A DNA stretch of 64,000 nt, from the NCBI GenBank assembly GCA_019055375.1, contig JAHQIW010004653.1:43263-107262 (forward strand). Direction: 5' to 3'. Shown here in pieces: positions 1 through 11,613 of the stretch (position 1 is its first letter; every line of letters begins with the position of its first letter). A program made the position numbers and the translations under genes. The DNA comes from Parelaphostrongylus tenuis (taxonomy: Eukaryota; Nematoda; Chromadorea; Rhabditida; Metastrongylidae). The notes under the pieces are model-generated. The model was not told where the DNA came from and searched no databases. It was given only the letters and a program-made list of their open reading frames with translations.

Positions 1-593
1 TTCCCATATTTAAGCGATTTCATTGCCCATGAAACTTTCGTTTTCTAAAGAATGCGATAACCCAAGCACGCCCCTCTTACAAATGATGGTAAACGAAGCT
101 AAAAGAAGACAATTGGAATTCGTGTGGGCTTTTTACTTCAGACTTGTAAAAAAACGTATGCATTTACGAAAAATGTTTAGCATCATCAAGCGACTGCTTC
201 ACGTTTGTACCAATGAATCAAGGGCCTTTCAGATCTTTGTAGATTCAAACGTGAAGACTAAACCAACAAGCAAATAGTAGATCAGTTCGAGGTGGCGCGT
301 CGGCTAGTGATGCAGTGGATCAGAAAACAATTTGATGAACGATGCGCTGGTTCTATTCCCTCCCAAATTCTTGCATTCAATCAACTAAACCCCTAGGCGC
401 GCCTCAGCTCGACTACCTCCGAAACTGTAAGAAGAATCGTCTGGATTGGTTTCCTATGCTTTCATAAAGAAGATGATGGCGCATCACTGATGCTCCAGAA
501 AAGCCTTGTTTAGATCCCAAATGGTATCCCACTATCCAACTCGCATCACTTGTTACACTCACCTTGGTCATCATTTGCGTCATCGCCCAGTAG
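1..593. other. Left-edge sequence downstream of thoc-5
   Basis: No gene recognised. An open frame at 23-277 on the plus strand has no recognisable similarity. A degenerate tRNA-like patch near 285-370 (GGTGGC...GGCTAGTGATG) resembles the Ser/Leu-type tRNA-like family seen at 48303. I saw no clear poly(A) signal for thoc-5 on the minus strand. Confidence 0.4.
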
Positions 594-3500
594 TTATTTA
601 TGAAAGGAACGTAAATCTTCGCCTCTGGAAAACAAAAATCTTCAGAGAAACACCTCACCTGGACAATCTGCTGTAGAGGTGCTGACGTTGGGTGTTGTCT
701 CCGGTACTGAACTGAGGTACGAGGTCGACGACAACATCACATCGACTTGCCAGATGCGCCAATTGTCGCGTTAAGACAGTGCTAACGTCACCGAACTCTT
801 GTTTTATACATTCAATATTAACATATCTTTCAAGTGCCTGAACAACAACTTCATTCTCTGCGAATTTCAAAGATTTCCAATTTACTAGGCTGAAAATCGT
901 TTTAGCTCCATCATAGTGGTGTCGTTATACGTTTTTACTTCTCCAAAACGACTCCGTACCTTAACAATATGGCTATTAGCCGCTGTAAGTGTTCGTGGTG
1001 CAAGATCTTTGTCTTCCAAAAAAGTAATTGCTATGGCGAGAAGTGGAATTTGCTTAGGATAATCCACAGGTATCATAACATAGGTGATAATACTAAAAGT
1101 AAAAACAGTTTCAGTACTGAACGACACATAAGTAGGACGGAAAATGAATAATATATTTCTCAAAAGAGATTCGCACCTGACATCGGCAATCTTATTTTCT
1201 AACGATGCCATGAAATAAAAGGCTCCACCTTCACGCAAAGCTAATGTTCGCAGTTCCGGTGTTACAGACGACTAAAAATTCGTATGTTCTTAAAGGAAGT
1301 GGATTCAAAATAGACAACGAGTCCCATAGGAAACAAATGCAATCGAATTCAAAAAAGGAATATAGCCGACAAGAACTAACCATAAATGTCTCCTCGTCTA
1401 TCATTTTAAATGAGACCATGTGTGTTATCATTTTCAACGGAATATCTGTTGACCGAAGTGCATCCATTGGAGAAGATTCTAAATCAGTAAGATTATACAG
1501 TAAAAATGACAAGGGAGGAGATCATTCTAAACAGTTCCAAAGATCTCAAAGCGATATGCATACATCGCCACTAACCTAGGGCAAGCAATTGGCGAACCAG
1601 CTTGACCCTAGCTGCCACACGATCACGTATCGCTTTGACGACGTCATGAAGCACATCAGCTAGATGGATACCACTGGTTTCCACTTCTGACGGTACTCCA
1701 TCAGTCGTCAAAGACGCTGACCCTGTCAGCGCCTGTACAAACCGGTAAGGCCGTCCATACTTGTTAGCGAACGAGTCGACACCGATTCTAAAATTTACGA
1801 TACAAGTGTTGAAAATAAAAAAGGATAAAGCTTTAGGTGTTGATCAATCTTTGAAGGATGCTCCATGCATATATCTCCATCTAGCATCGTCTGGGCAACT
1901 GATTCCAAATAAATATCCGACCTTTACAATGACTTCGTATAGACTAGAGATGTATCAAGTCAGTTTTGCTGTCTACCAAGGCAAGACTGGTACCAATTCA
2001 CCAACACTGGTGGGATGGAAAGCTTAGTGAGCCCTGAGCGCAGGATCGAACCATCGACTATCGATTGAGTGAACCACGTGCGAGGCGCAAAGCACCTCTA
2101 ACCATTGAGCCACATGTGCTCATAATTTCAACCATAAGAGCGTGAAACTAAGGGAAGTTATAGCCCTCATACTTCTGGTTTTTGGCCGCATATAACGAAA
2201 AGCGATAAAAAAACACCTCAAAGAGAGAAGAGCAGCAGTTATGGCAGAAGCTGCAGAAGCTGGGAAGAGCATTCGCAAAGCCCAGAGAGGCTTCGCCAAC
2301 TATAAGACCAAGATGATTGCACCCCGATACCCTGACGGGACACTTACAGCTTCGAGAAGGGCTATGGAGAAAATCATCCACCAATACTACTCGGATCTCT
2401 TCGCTAGCCATGTCCTCTTACCGTCGTATAAATTGAAAGAGGACGAATATGTCGTCCCACCGATCCTCCTTTCCGGAATCCGACATGCTATATCGTCGAT
2501 GAAGAACAGAACAACACCCGGTCCAGACAGGATTAGACCAGAACACCTGAAGAATCTGCTGCCACTTCTCATCAACACCCTGGCTCGGCTTTTCACTCGC
2601 TACCTGTCAGAATGCAAGGTCCCTATTCAATGGAAAACCAGCAAGACCGCATTGTTGTTCAAAAATGGAGACCTTCACAACATAGGCAATTATCGCCCAA
2701 TCTGTTTGCTGTCCGTTGTCTATAAACTCTTTACTCGAGTCATCCTAAACAACACTGACAGAACACTGGACGAAGTACAGCCATGCGAACAAGCAGGGTT
2801 CCAAAAAGGATTTAGTACCTTAGACCACATCCACACGATCACAAGACTCACTGAAGTTTTGCGAGAGTATAAACAACCACTCTGTCTCACTTTTATCGAT
2901 CTGAAGAAAGCCTTTAATTCAATGGAAACAGAAGCGGTCATAGAGGCTCTGGATAACCAGGGCGTCCCTACTCGGTACATAATGATCCTTCGTGAGCTTT
3001 ATAAAGATTCCACGACCAAAATATCTCCATTCTACAACAATATCACCACTGACGTACGAAGAGGGGTTCGACAAGGCGATATAATCTCACCAAAACTATT
3101 CACTGCCACCCTACAAAACGTCATGCGAACATTAGAATGGGACAATATGGGAGTGAAAATTGACGGTCGACAACTAAACCATCTTCGCTTTGCTGAAGAT
3201 ATCGTTCTCATAACACCAAACATTAGCCAAGCGAAACGATTGTTGACCGATTTAGACAACGCCTGTGGAAAGATTGGTCTTCAACTAAATCTGACGGAAA
3301 CAATGTTCATGAGGAACGGATGGGTTTCGAATGCCCCATTCAGGCTCAACGGAACGACAATCTCCGAATGCTCCAGTTACGTCTATCTAGGTCGTGAAAT
3401 CAACATGATGAACGACCTAGCTCCAGAGTTGAGCAGGAGGAAACGAGCGGCTTGAGGAACGTTTAAGAGCATCGAAGATGTAGTGAAGAGGACAAAGAAC

Positions 3501-4814
3501 ACCCGACTCCGTGCCCACCTTTTTGACTCGACAATAATCCCTGCCCTGACGTATGCAGCAGAAACCTGGTCGCTACGTAAGCAGGATGAAAGATCACTTG
3601 CCGTTATCGAACGCGCAGTCGAAAGGTCGATGCTAGGAGTATCTCGTATTTCGCAAATGAGACAAAGGATCCGAACTTCCGACCTACGTCAACGATCGAA
3701 AATCAGAGACGCCGTTCTATACGCCAGGATACCGAAAATAAGGTGGGGCGGAAACGTGATGCGCTTCAACGACAACCGATGGACGAGAGCCGTTACCGAC
3801 TGGATTCCTCGGGACGTCAAGCGTTCTAAAGGAAGACCACTGACCCGTTGGTCCAATTTCTTCACGAAAGCGATGGAAGAAAGATATGATGCTCAGCGAA
3901 TCCCTACAGCGAGGAGGACCCACTGGGCTACTCTTGCACGCGATAAGGAAAAATGGAAGAATTGCTGGTACCCGCTCGAGTCACTCGACGATCAACGGGA
4001 CGACAGGTGATACAGGTGATAGCGAAATACTCACTTGAGTTGCTGTAACTTAGCCGCACCTACGGGGTTTGGACACTCAGTACCATCATCTCCAGAGAAT
4101 AGGCCATCAAGCAAGTTCTCAGGCGCCGACACTCCGCTGAAAATTACTTGTTTAGCTATACGAGTAGATAGACAAGTCGTAAATCTTTTTATGAAGAAAA
4201 ATCAACGCAGTATGATCCAACTAATATTGGATTACTATATAGATAAGTTATAAGCACACAAAAAGGAGAGCAATAAATGAATGGACTTTTCACTAAATTT
4301 TACAAATATTTAGGAAAACAATCACCTCATTCAGCCTATTATTTAGCACTTATTTATAAGAAAACAACTAGAATAACCTACCCATGTGTGGGAAGTTTAC
4401 CCGTGACTTTATACTTCATACAAGTCACTCGCAATTCTTGGATATAATGAAGCTTGAGCGCAACTTTCACATCATCTGAATTTTCTGAAAATGATTCACG
4501 ATTTCGACGCTTAAATTAGCAATACCTTGACATCCTATATCTATCTTCAGATAAATGGGATGTGGTTGAGTGACAGTCTTCTTGTTCAGTTCCAGTCGAT
4601 CGGAAACAACGTTATGACGTCCTTCGCTATCACTGGCTTCTTCAATCATGTTCATCTTACATTTAAGTGCAAAAAAAGAGGAATAAGGAGCATACTTACC
4701 ATCGTCATCACTTTTCTCTCTCTCATCTACCTCTTCCTTCACCTGGCGCCTTAGGCGCAATGCCTCGTTTGCGTCACCACGAATTACGACTTGTATATCA
4801 GAATCTAGAACATC

Positions 4815-4849
<35 letters not shown>

Positions 4850-7394
4850 TATGTACATAAACGTATATGCACAGATGTATGTGTGTACACCCGCGTATGT
4901 ATATATTTATATATATGTATGTATATGAATATACACATATATTTCAGCCAGCAATCACAAAAGTTTTCAAAATAGAGAAAAGGATCGCTCCACGGCGGGA
5001 TGGGATACTCCACATAAATGAGTAAACTTTACCTTCCATAATATCACGATAGGCCTCAGCTTGCACGTACAACACTGACAGATCATGCGGAAGTAAAGAA
5101 AAGAGAGATCGTTGTTCTGCTGAAGATGCCGAAGCGTTACCCACACCTAGTGCCTCCTGGACAGGCTTAGCCGCCTGGAAACAGTTAGCCATTTAAAATA
5201 AAGGATTAAGGCTTGGGCGTTGATCAATCCTTAAGACATGCCCCATGCACTGGACTTCATCATGGATCGTTAATGGATGAATAAATGCATGTTCGACACT
5301 GAACAATGACCAGCTGAGGCTTAACAATGTCTCGAGCCACTGAAGCCTTCCACACAAGACTGGTTCCAGTCCGTCGATCACGGAACAATAGGAGGGTTGG
5401 TGGGACATAGGCGCAGGATCGAACCATTGCCCACTGTGGCGCAAGGACCTCTTGCCACTGCGCCACACGCCTCGAATAAGAACTTCTTTTCTATTGAACA
5501 ACGACTGACAAATATGTCAAGAAATCACGAGATCTGTGCTACACACTGTTGTTTTGTTCTAGCTACCACAACATTGCATATCTTTAAACCGTTTTTTCAA
5601 GAAAAGAAACGTAACATTTAAGATTGGAAACACTTTTGAAAAAAGCTGAATAATTGGCTTACCGTCATTAGAGTAGAAATCTTTGAACGAAGACTTTTGA
5701 GTCGCTGTTCTTTGCCATTAATACTACTTGTAAGAACATTACGGCGACCTTCCTGTTCGGTTAACGTGTCGAGTAGACTGAACAATACAAATTTCCTACG
5801 TACTTTAACCCTTTCGGTACCATGGACCCACTGCGCATGTATCTCTAACTGGAAACTCGGAACGGTCTGCTCCGCCTCCTCTGCGTCTCTGACCCCCAGC
5901 GTGCTGCCTTTACAGTGCTGGCCGCGCGTCGAACAATGGCATATTGTCGCGTTAAACAATGGCACGCTGTGATTAGAAATGCATAGGAGGGGTGGAGCAG
6001 GCATTCCGGAGTTGCCAGTCAGAGATGTTAAGGCTATGGGTTAAAGGTCCCAAAAGAGTTTAGAGAAAAATTAGTATTTTGACAGACAAGATTAGATGAC
6101 CAATATATTTGTACTGCACGATATCACTACCACGTTGAAATTCAGAGAACCAGAGGCTAAACTCACGCCTTTCGTTGGGCTATTTCCCAAGTCAATCTAG
6201 CTAAACGCTGCTCGTGTTCATTCGTTTTTGTCACCTCAGGTCGAGATATGCTTTCGGGGGCCGAAGCATAGAACTCTTCCAAAGGAACAAGGTCAATCTC
6301 TTCGTCTCCAGCGCTGAAAGAGACACTTTCTAATAACTAGATATTTGTGCGCAACCTCACTTGGCTCACACACCAAACTTGTACAACCAAAGCCATTCGA
6401 TAGGACTTGAATTCACTACTCTGCTCAGAAAAATCTATTCTCGAACCAAAGAATTATTTATACAAAAACAACAAACCTGAATTGCAAACAACGACTAATT
6501 TCTTTTTGCAAATGTTGTATTTCACTTGATGAATTTTGAAGGTGCAGATACTTCGCCTCTACCTAAAGTCTCTATAATAGAACTCAAATGTGCCACCTGG
6601 AGTCCTGTCATTTACCACATAATTCAAGCTGGTGATAACAAGTTTGAGCACTCCTTCTGAACGTCAGGGTCTCTAATTTGGACTTCTATGGCTCCAATTG
6701 AGGAATCCTAGGGGCACTATACTATGTCTTCAATTTAGACTACATCATAGAGGTAGCAATTGGATGCCCACCGCAGTTTCATGCATCGACACCTTTCTCG
6801 GTATAAAGTTATTCTACTAAGCAGGCGTCAAGCCAAGCGACACATCTTAATTAAGCAGAGAAAAAAAAGACTTTGGAATAGCTCAAATGAAACCTGTTCC
6901 AGTCTTGACATCGTTTCGGCTCGCAGCTGGGCCGTTGCGTAATGAGCAAGTCTCGAGTATCGACGCATTCGAATTATGTTCAATAGTACATCAGGAGACA
7001 ACGGCTAAAAGGCTGAGAATGAAACAGATAATGCCTATATTCATTGTACAGCAAAGGAAGAAGAACACTTCTTTTCAAACTAGTGCCCGAAAGTAAGCAG
7101 GCAAACCAATTTCCAACAATTCAAATGCTAAACTCCTGATAGACAGAATAAAAACTCGTTGCTGTGGCTTTATTCCACTGAATTTCATCTATGCCCACGC
7201 ACAATCTTGTATAATTTCTGCCTCATATTCTCGTAAGAGATGGAGACTGTAGGAAAGAATAAAAGCATTTATGTCCTCACTTTGTCGTCACCGTCAATGA
7301 CTTTTTGCAAGGCAGCTCTTAGCATAGTTGATTCGGCAAGAAAACTCTTCTCTAGTTCAGCGTGCGTCGTAGAACGTGCAATTTCGTCCTCCAT
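594..7394 (-). CDS. thoc-5: THO complex subunit 5 (THOC5), complete 16-exon gene
   Basis: THOC5 belongs to the nuclear THO/TREX complex, which couples transcription to mRNA processing and export. Exons in transcript order: 7394-7281, 7004-6894, 6562-6477, 6313-6167, 5777-5663, 5174-5033, 4804-4700, 4639-4526, 4484-4382, 4136-4035, 1787-1576, 1478-1381, 1271-1177, 1092-931, 889-659, 624-594. All phases join, giving 655 residues against about 680 in vertebrates. Family landmarks in order: RLAHYATAQLRAE, LQNSSSEIQHLQKEISRCL, EEIDLVPLEEFYASAPESI, KPVQEALG, LSVLYVQAEAYRDI, an acidic linker with KSDDD, SDDVKVALKLHY, APENLLDGLFSGDDG, RPYRFVQALTG, GGAFYFMASLE, and a C-terminal RGED. Start is the ATG at 7394; a weak acceptor (AAG at 7407) lies just upstream. 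Least certain joins: acceptor 4639 versus 4636, and donor 931 versus 960 (only 931 keeps frame). The 2.2-kb intron 1788-4034 holds a LINE and a SINE. Confidence 0.9.
1818..2121 (-). mobile_element. SINE-A copy (tRNA-derived), thoc-5 intron
   Basis: The plus strand shows the reverse of the SINE: an AAGGATAAAG tail, TTGATCAATC, CCATGCAT, then a tRNA-like head ending CACCTCTAACCATTGAGCCAC. The pol III direction is minus, sense to thoc-5. Confidence 0.75.
2190..4022 (+). mobile_element. 5'-truncated RTE-type LINE in a thoc-5 intron
   Basis: A non-LTR retrotransposon copy antisense to thoc-5 inside its intron 1788-4034. The recognisable body starts near 2190 in the linker before the reverse transcriptase and lacks the apurinic endonuclease, the usual sign of 5' truncation during insertion. 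It ends just after the ORF stop in short direct repeats (ACAGGTGATACAGGTGATA, 4003-4021), typical of RTE 3' ends. The body resembles RTE copies common in hookworm genomes. Coding damage is described in the ORF entry. Confidence 0.85.
2241..4010 (+). pseudogene. RTE reverse transcriptase ORF, broken by one nonsense codon
   Basis: Recognisable reverse-transcriptase blocks in order: TTPGPDRIRPEHLK (about residues 92-105), GNYRPICLLSVVYKL, QAGFQKGFSTLDHI, LTFIDLKKAFNS (catalytic aspartate block), GVRQGDIISPKLF, and the YxDD-box equivalent reading RFAEDIVLI. The C-terminal RTE tail follows in the same frame: SSYVYLGREINMMND, LTYAAETWSLRK, IRWGGNVMRFNDNRWTRAV, RRTHWATLARD. A TGA at 3453-3455, where relatives carry tryptophan, splits the frame; reading resumes in the same frame to the stop at 4008-4010. 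Two defects suggest an inactive copy: the premature stop, and FAED where an active enzyme has FADD. The 5' end lacks the endonuclease. Confidence 0.85.
4811..4935. repeat. (TA)n-rich microsatellite in a thoc-5 intron
   Basis: Alternating TA/TATG tracts, interrupted around 4853-4900 by GTATGTGTGT-type sequence. The low complexity creates long spurious frames on both strands. It lies in intron 4805-5032. Confidence 0.85.
5199..5474 (-). mobile_element. SINE-A copy, thoc-5 intron
   Basis: AAGGATTAAGGC tail, GTTGATCAATCCTTAAG, CCATGCACT, and a tRNA-like head ending CACTGCGCCACACGC. It fills much of intron 5175-5662 and is sense to thoc-5. Confidence 0.75.
5806..6045. mobile_element. Palindromic MITE, family E (AACCCTTTCGGNACC ends)
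   Basis: Starts TAACCCTTTCGGTACC and ends GGCTATGGGTTAAAGG. The arms contain inverted copies of GGACCCACTGC / TCTCTAACTGG / CTCCGCCTCCTCTGC. It lies in the thoc-5 intron 5778-6166. Other copies: 27802, 42261, 47199, 50869. Confidence 0.6.
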
Positions 7395-7557
7395 TTTGTG
7401 AAAATCCTTAAAAATCTTTTGGAATATTCACACGTCATCAAAAAATCAGCGTAACATTTCTTGGAAAATGAAAGCTACGTTGCGCCTCAGATTCGTAAGA
7501 GGAATAAGGTGGCGCACAACGGAAGCACTTTCGAAAAGGTGAAACCTACGATAGTCA

Positions 7558-7792
7558 CAAAACTCTCGGCGCTGATCAATCCCTGAAGGGGGCGCCATGC
7601 ATTCAACTTTACCAAGCATCGCGTTTGACATGACTGTATGCATATATTGGCCTTCACAATGACTCGTAGTGGCCTCCGATACCAATTCATCATAACCCCA
7701 GGGTGATGGAAGATTTGGTGAGCTATAAGGGGCAGGATCAAGCCTTTGAAAACGCGTGTCGTAGGGGATTACTAACCAATGCGCCGCACGGG
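7558..7792 (-). mobile_element. SINE-A copy, diverged
   Basis: CTCGGCGCTGATCAATCCC, then GCGCCATGCATTC, and a tRNA-like end ACTAACCAATGCGCCGCAC. It lies upstream of the thoc-5 start. Confidence 0.7.
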
Positions 7793-7884
7793 CCCTTCAG
7801 GGCACCTTCACTTTCCAGTTTAGTCATCGCCTCGCAGTTTTTTCTCACCATACGGATCGCAGTACTACCACTTATTTCGTTTTT

Positions 7885-8080
7885 CGTCTTACTGAACATC
7901 GTAGAGTACTGACTGACCACCTCCCCTTGCAACCTCGAAGATAACCTGGCTGTGGTCTTCCATAAAGCGCTCGTTGTTGACTGCTGGAGAGAGTTGGGGA
8001 AGAAAGGGAGGAAGAGAGGGGGCAATGGTTGGGAAATAGCCCCGCTTCGCGACCAGCACTACAAAAACTCAGCCACGGCT
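7885..8080 (-). mobile_element. TRL-H copy (Ser/Leu-type tRNA-like family)
   Basis: On the minus strand it reads GAGCCGTGGCTGAG near 8080, then AACTCTCTCCAGCAGTCAAC, ACGAGCGCTTTATGG and CACAGCCAGGTTATC. The same order appears at 63926-63728, and partly at 23285 and 48303. Confidence 0.6.
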
Positions 8081-8627
8081 CGGGATAGTTTACCTTGAGC
8101 AATAGTAAGTTACTATCTCCTTCATAGTTATTACGAACACTTCAATCTTAACAGAAGTTCTACACTACACGTGGGAATGACAAGCTGTCAGCTCACGTCA
8201 CCTCATATCAACTTAGGAGATCTACCTGAAATTTTAACAAAGTCTTTCAATAACAAAAAAAAAGCACTGTCACAAGGGCACTGTAACACTCACAGAAGCA
8301 TCTAGCGATATAGTCGGCGTCGTTTCAACAACTTTGATTTTCCTGAGAGCAGGAGACTTTTCGGCTGCGTTGCTTGTTCTCTTCATAGTGACTCCAGACA
8401 TGATGATATACCACCTTATGACTCAAGCACACAGTTCTATCGATAATCCAAAGTACCAAATTGACTAGCAAAGTTGTACGAAACAATGGTACTAGGACTA
8501 CTGCTACGATGTACAAGGTATCACTCAAAACTCTTAAAACCTAGAATGGAATAAAAATAATCAATCGGAAATCATTCTTATATGGCCGCCTATTGCGGTG
8601 TTATGATGTTACAATAAACCCAAAGAT

Positions 8628-8766
8628 GTAGAGTGGTGTGCAAAAACGTTTGCGTCAGCCGGGATTTGAACCGAGATCTTACTCTTTCCGGGAGCATGTG
8701 CTATGAAAGAGTAAGATCTGGTTCAAATCCCGGCTGACGCAAACGTTTTTGCACACCACTCTATAT
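8628..8766. repeat. Near-perfect hairpin of a tRNA-like unit (TRL-B)
   Basis: Two arms of about 60 bp (8628-8688 and 8706-8766) are almost exact reverse complements. Each carries GAGTGGTGTGCAAAAACG, GCGTCAGCCGGGATT(T)GAAC and AAGAGTAAGATC. The loop is GGGAGCATGTGC. A half unit of the same family is at 38115-38215. Confidence 0.75.
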
Positions 8767-10115
8767 CATTTGGAATAAAAATAGTCTTTAAAAGTCTAAA
8801 TAATCATCATTTTTGAACAAATGCAAAAACTTGGGTAACTGAACATGCGAAAGGTACACACAGCTGTAACTAGAAGTCCAGAGAGAGAACTAGTCATAGC
8901 TTTATCACATAAAGAACCGCAGTCGAGCAACTAATGAAATCATGGACAGGATGTGCAGATACAAATATTAAGTAGTGAACATATCAAAGGCAATGATCGC
9001 TCGTAATTGTTGAGTAGCTGATAACTGAGCAAAGGATAAGGCAACAGATTAGCACTTAGCAACTTATCAAAGAGGAAAACCGCTTACGTGGATCGATTTG
9101 TATAAAATATCAGTCTCAATGTGACAATAGAGGTGGATGTCACCTAACAATACTGCCAAAGACATCTGTAATAACAAATAGGGAAACAAATAACTTGCTG
9201 ATATTTGCGGCACATACGAAATAAAAGTCGTTAAACCGTCCCCTCACCTCAAACTAAACAGTAGTAAATAAAATATCCAACTATATAGGAAACTACAGGC
9301 ACAAAAAAAAACTTGCGTATGACCAATACGTATGGCTAACTATTTGATAGAATTTCTCGAAGTGAGAGCAACTAAAGTTTGAGCCTATTCGGAGTCTAAA
9401 CAAGGGAACATGGCTATCAATAGAATAAGATATAGGATGGTGAATTATATACAAAATAATGAAATTAGAACGCATCATGTGCAAAGCAAAGTAGTTCCTT
9501 ATCGGTTCAAAATGAACCATTTCTCGACATAATAGAAATCTGTATCGTAATCTATGAGAAATAACAAGTCAGTAAGAGATAGTCCACAGCGTATGAAGCA
9601 GAAAATAAATAGACAAAACAGAATGGTTTAGGAGCAGCAGAGAAAAAAAACTTGAATAAATACTTCCTCTAGAATTATTTATTACTCACTCATAAGCCTT
9701 CAAAGACCTCAACACGTTGTTTGGGCGCACCACGAGAACTCTGAAACTTGAGAAATCAAACATAAATAATCTTTAAACAAATGTTAGTTGAAAAAAAACA
9801 CCACAGTCCATATCACAAAACTTTTTTAAGTTGAAAAATTCGCATTTTTCAACACAGACTTTTCACTTCAGGCGCAAAAACAAAGGACGGTTGAAAACAC
9901 GAAGTGACTGATCCATCAATGATCAAAAGTCATTAAAACAATATCCCATGCTCATAAATACAAATCAAACAAGGAGCGTGCTTAGGTTAATCCTCACTCA
10001 TGGCCGCTGTTCATAATGTTCAACAATAACTTCAAAACAAGTTAAAATGCCCAACAGACAGTCTTGCCCTGAAAATTAGATTATTTCCGCAGATCTGAAC
10101 AAAACTGACCAGTGC

Positions 10116-10402
10116 CATTATATAGGGATAAAAGGGATACAGCTCTCAATGTTGATCAATCCCGAAGGGATGCACCATGCGCTGGTCTTCATTTAGCATC
10201 GTTTGAGGTGACTGAATGCATATCTAGCCTTTACAAAGGCTCGAGGTGGCCTACCGATGTATCAAGTCACTGGTGTTATCCCCCCAGACAGATCTGATAA
10301 CAATTTATCAACTCCCGCGTGATGGAAGGCTTCGTTGGCCACGAGCGCGGGTTTGAACTGTCGACTGTTTGGCCTCTAACCAATACTTTACACGTGCCTC
10401 AT
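10116..10402 (-). mobile_element. SINE-A copy, diverged
   Basis: GTTGATCAATCCCGAAGGG, ACCATGCGCTGG, GAATGCATATCTAGCC, and a degraded tRNA-like head at the right end. Confidence 0.7.
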
Positions 10403-10783
10403 CGACTCTCGATCGCACTGTCGTTCACCATTTGATTCACCTACACTATTGCTACCAAAAAATAATCTGATCATAAAGCAATCGACTATTCAAAAAACTA
10501 ACCATGCAAGAATCGACTGAGAAAAATTCTTCTAAATATTACTTAAAATAAGCGTGTCAGGGACTAAACATCAAAAAATTGAGACTTTCAGGTGTTTTCA
10601 AAGTAAAAAAAAAACTGGCAAATTAATTCAGACAACACTCAAAGTCCACACCAACAATTTTGGACAGCGGCACGATTACTACTAAACTCCGATAAACTAT
10701 CAAATCATCTACAAATGCCAACATATTTACACTATCTATTGATCAATAGTCTATGCTATCATTTGTACCAAAATCAGTGATCG

Positions 10784-11058
10784 TTTTTTAGCACATTCCG
10801 GCCCATAAGGACACTATAGTGTCCAAACACGGTCGGAAAACTCTTCAAACGTCGCCCTTCAAAAGCGGCCTTTTTCTCGTCTGTGGTCACTTTTTCCAGT
10901 CTTTCCCTTCTGGGAACTGAACAAGAGGACAACAGGCCAAAAAACCATTTGGCTCCACCTATTTGGGCCCCCTAAGAGATATAGATCGATTTCGGTGCAC
11001 ATACATAATGTGCTTCAATCGTACGCCTCCCCTTAAGCTGGCCGGAATGTGTTAAAAA
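10784..11058. mobile_element. TIR MITE (TTTTTAGCACATTCCGGCC ends)
   Basis: The left end TTTTTAGCACATTCCGGCC and right end GGCCGGAATGTGTTAAAAA are inverted repeats with one mismatch. The interior is about 240 bp with no open frame. No transposase is present, so it is non-autonomous if mobile. Confidence 0.7.
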
Positions 11059-11352
11059 GATATCTCTGCAGTTTGCCTTTCTATAAAATCCTGCCGCTAT
11101 CTCTTAGAACACTTTTCACACCATCATGGAAACCCACCAATACCATAGTACTACTCCATCGAAGGACTCGAGCGAACTAGCGCTTTTCGATTTAGGCTAC
11201 AAATTCATTATATGTGGGAATTCATGCAAAACAGTGTCCAATGGCGATCGATATAATTATCATGTATTCTTCTTAGATTCTACCGTTTTCCAGCACTAAT
11301 GAAATGTTGTAAATATACATTCAAGAATACTGAGTATTACACAAAAATTCGA

Positions 11353-11512
11353 TCCTAAGCGAGAGCTGAGCCCGCATCGCACCTTTCGCTTTACCGAGGC
11401 TTAGGCACTCGGGTGCCTTCACCGGAGCTTTTGGCGCTTCCGCCAGTGTGATTCGGGTTCAACTTTCGCCGGGAGTCGGATTTTTGCGTATCACTTTGTA
11501 TTTCTAGTTCGG
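11353..11512 (-). repeat. tRNA-like repeat unit
   Basis: The plus strand shows GCGAGAGCTGAGCCCGCATC, CTTTACCGAGGC, GATTCGGGTTCAACTT and CCGGGAGTCGG, a tRNA-like pair of boxes in inverted arrangement. It is similar in kind to the TRL-B units. Confidence 0.4.
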
Positions 11513-11613
11513 TATAATTGAATAAGAATATTCGTTTTCGTAGGAAGACGAACACTTGATATGCTAAGCCTATACAGACTCAAAATAAAGCTATTTCTGT
11601 AAAGATAACCAAC

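Larger units (their letters stand above)
7395..11613. other. Intergenic region between thoc-5 and merlin, repeat-rich
   Basis: No gene recognised. It holds two SINE-A copies, one TRL-H copy, a tRNA-like hairpin, a TIR MITE and a tRNA-like unit, all listed separately. The intervening AT-rich stretch (8770-10110) has only short open frames without splice-site support. The missing 3' exon of merlin could lie here but was not found. Confidence 0.5.

Noticed and set aside
4667..5013. Overlapping open frames on both strands
   Set aside because: They run through a TA/TATG microsatellite; the translations are tyrosine-isoleucine repeats.
8650..8760. Possible genuine tRNA gene
   Set aside because: The box-like segments repeat many times in the window, no unit forms a full cloverleaf with acceptor stem, and copies are inverted pairs. 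They fit repeat families better.
9293..9520. Minus-strand frame with RIGSNFSCSHFEKF as the missing merlin C-terminal exon
   Set aside because: The acceptor is good and the pattern vaguely resembles the ERM/merlin end, but the phase does not fit the donor at 11614 and the similarity is too weak.
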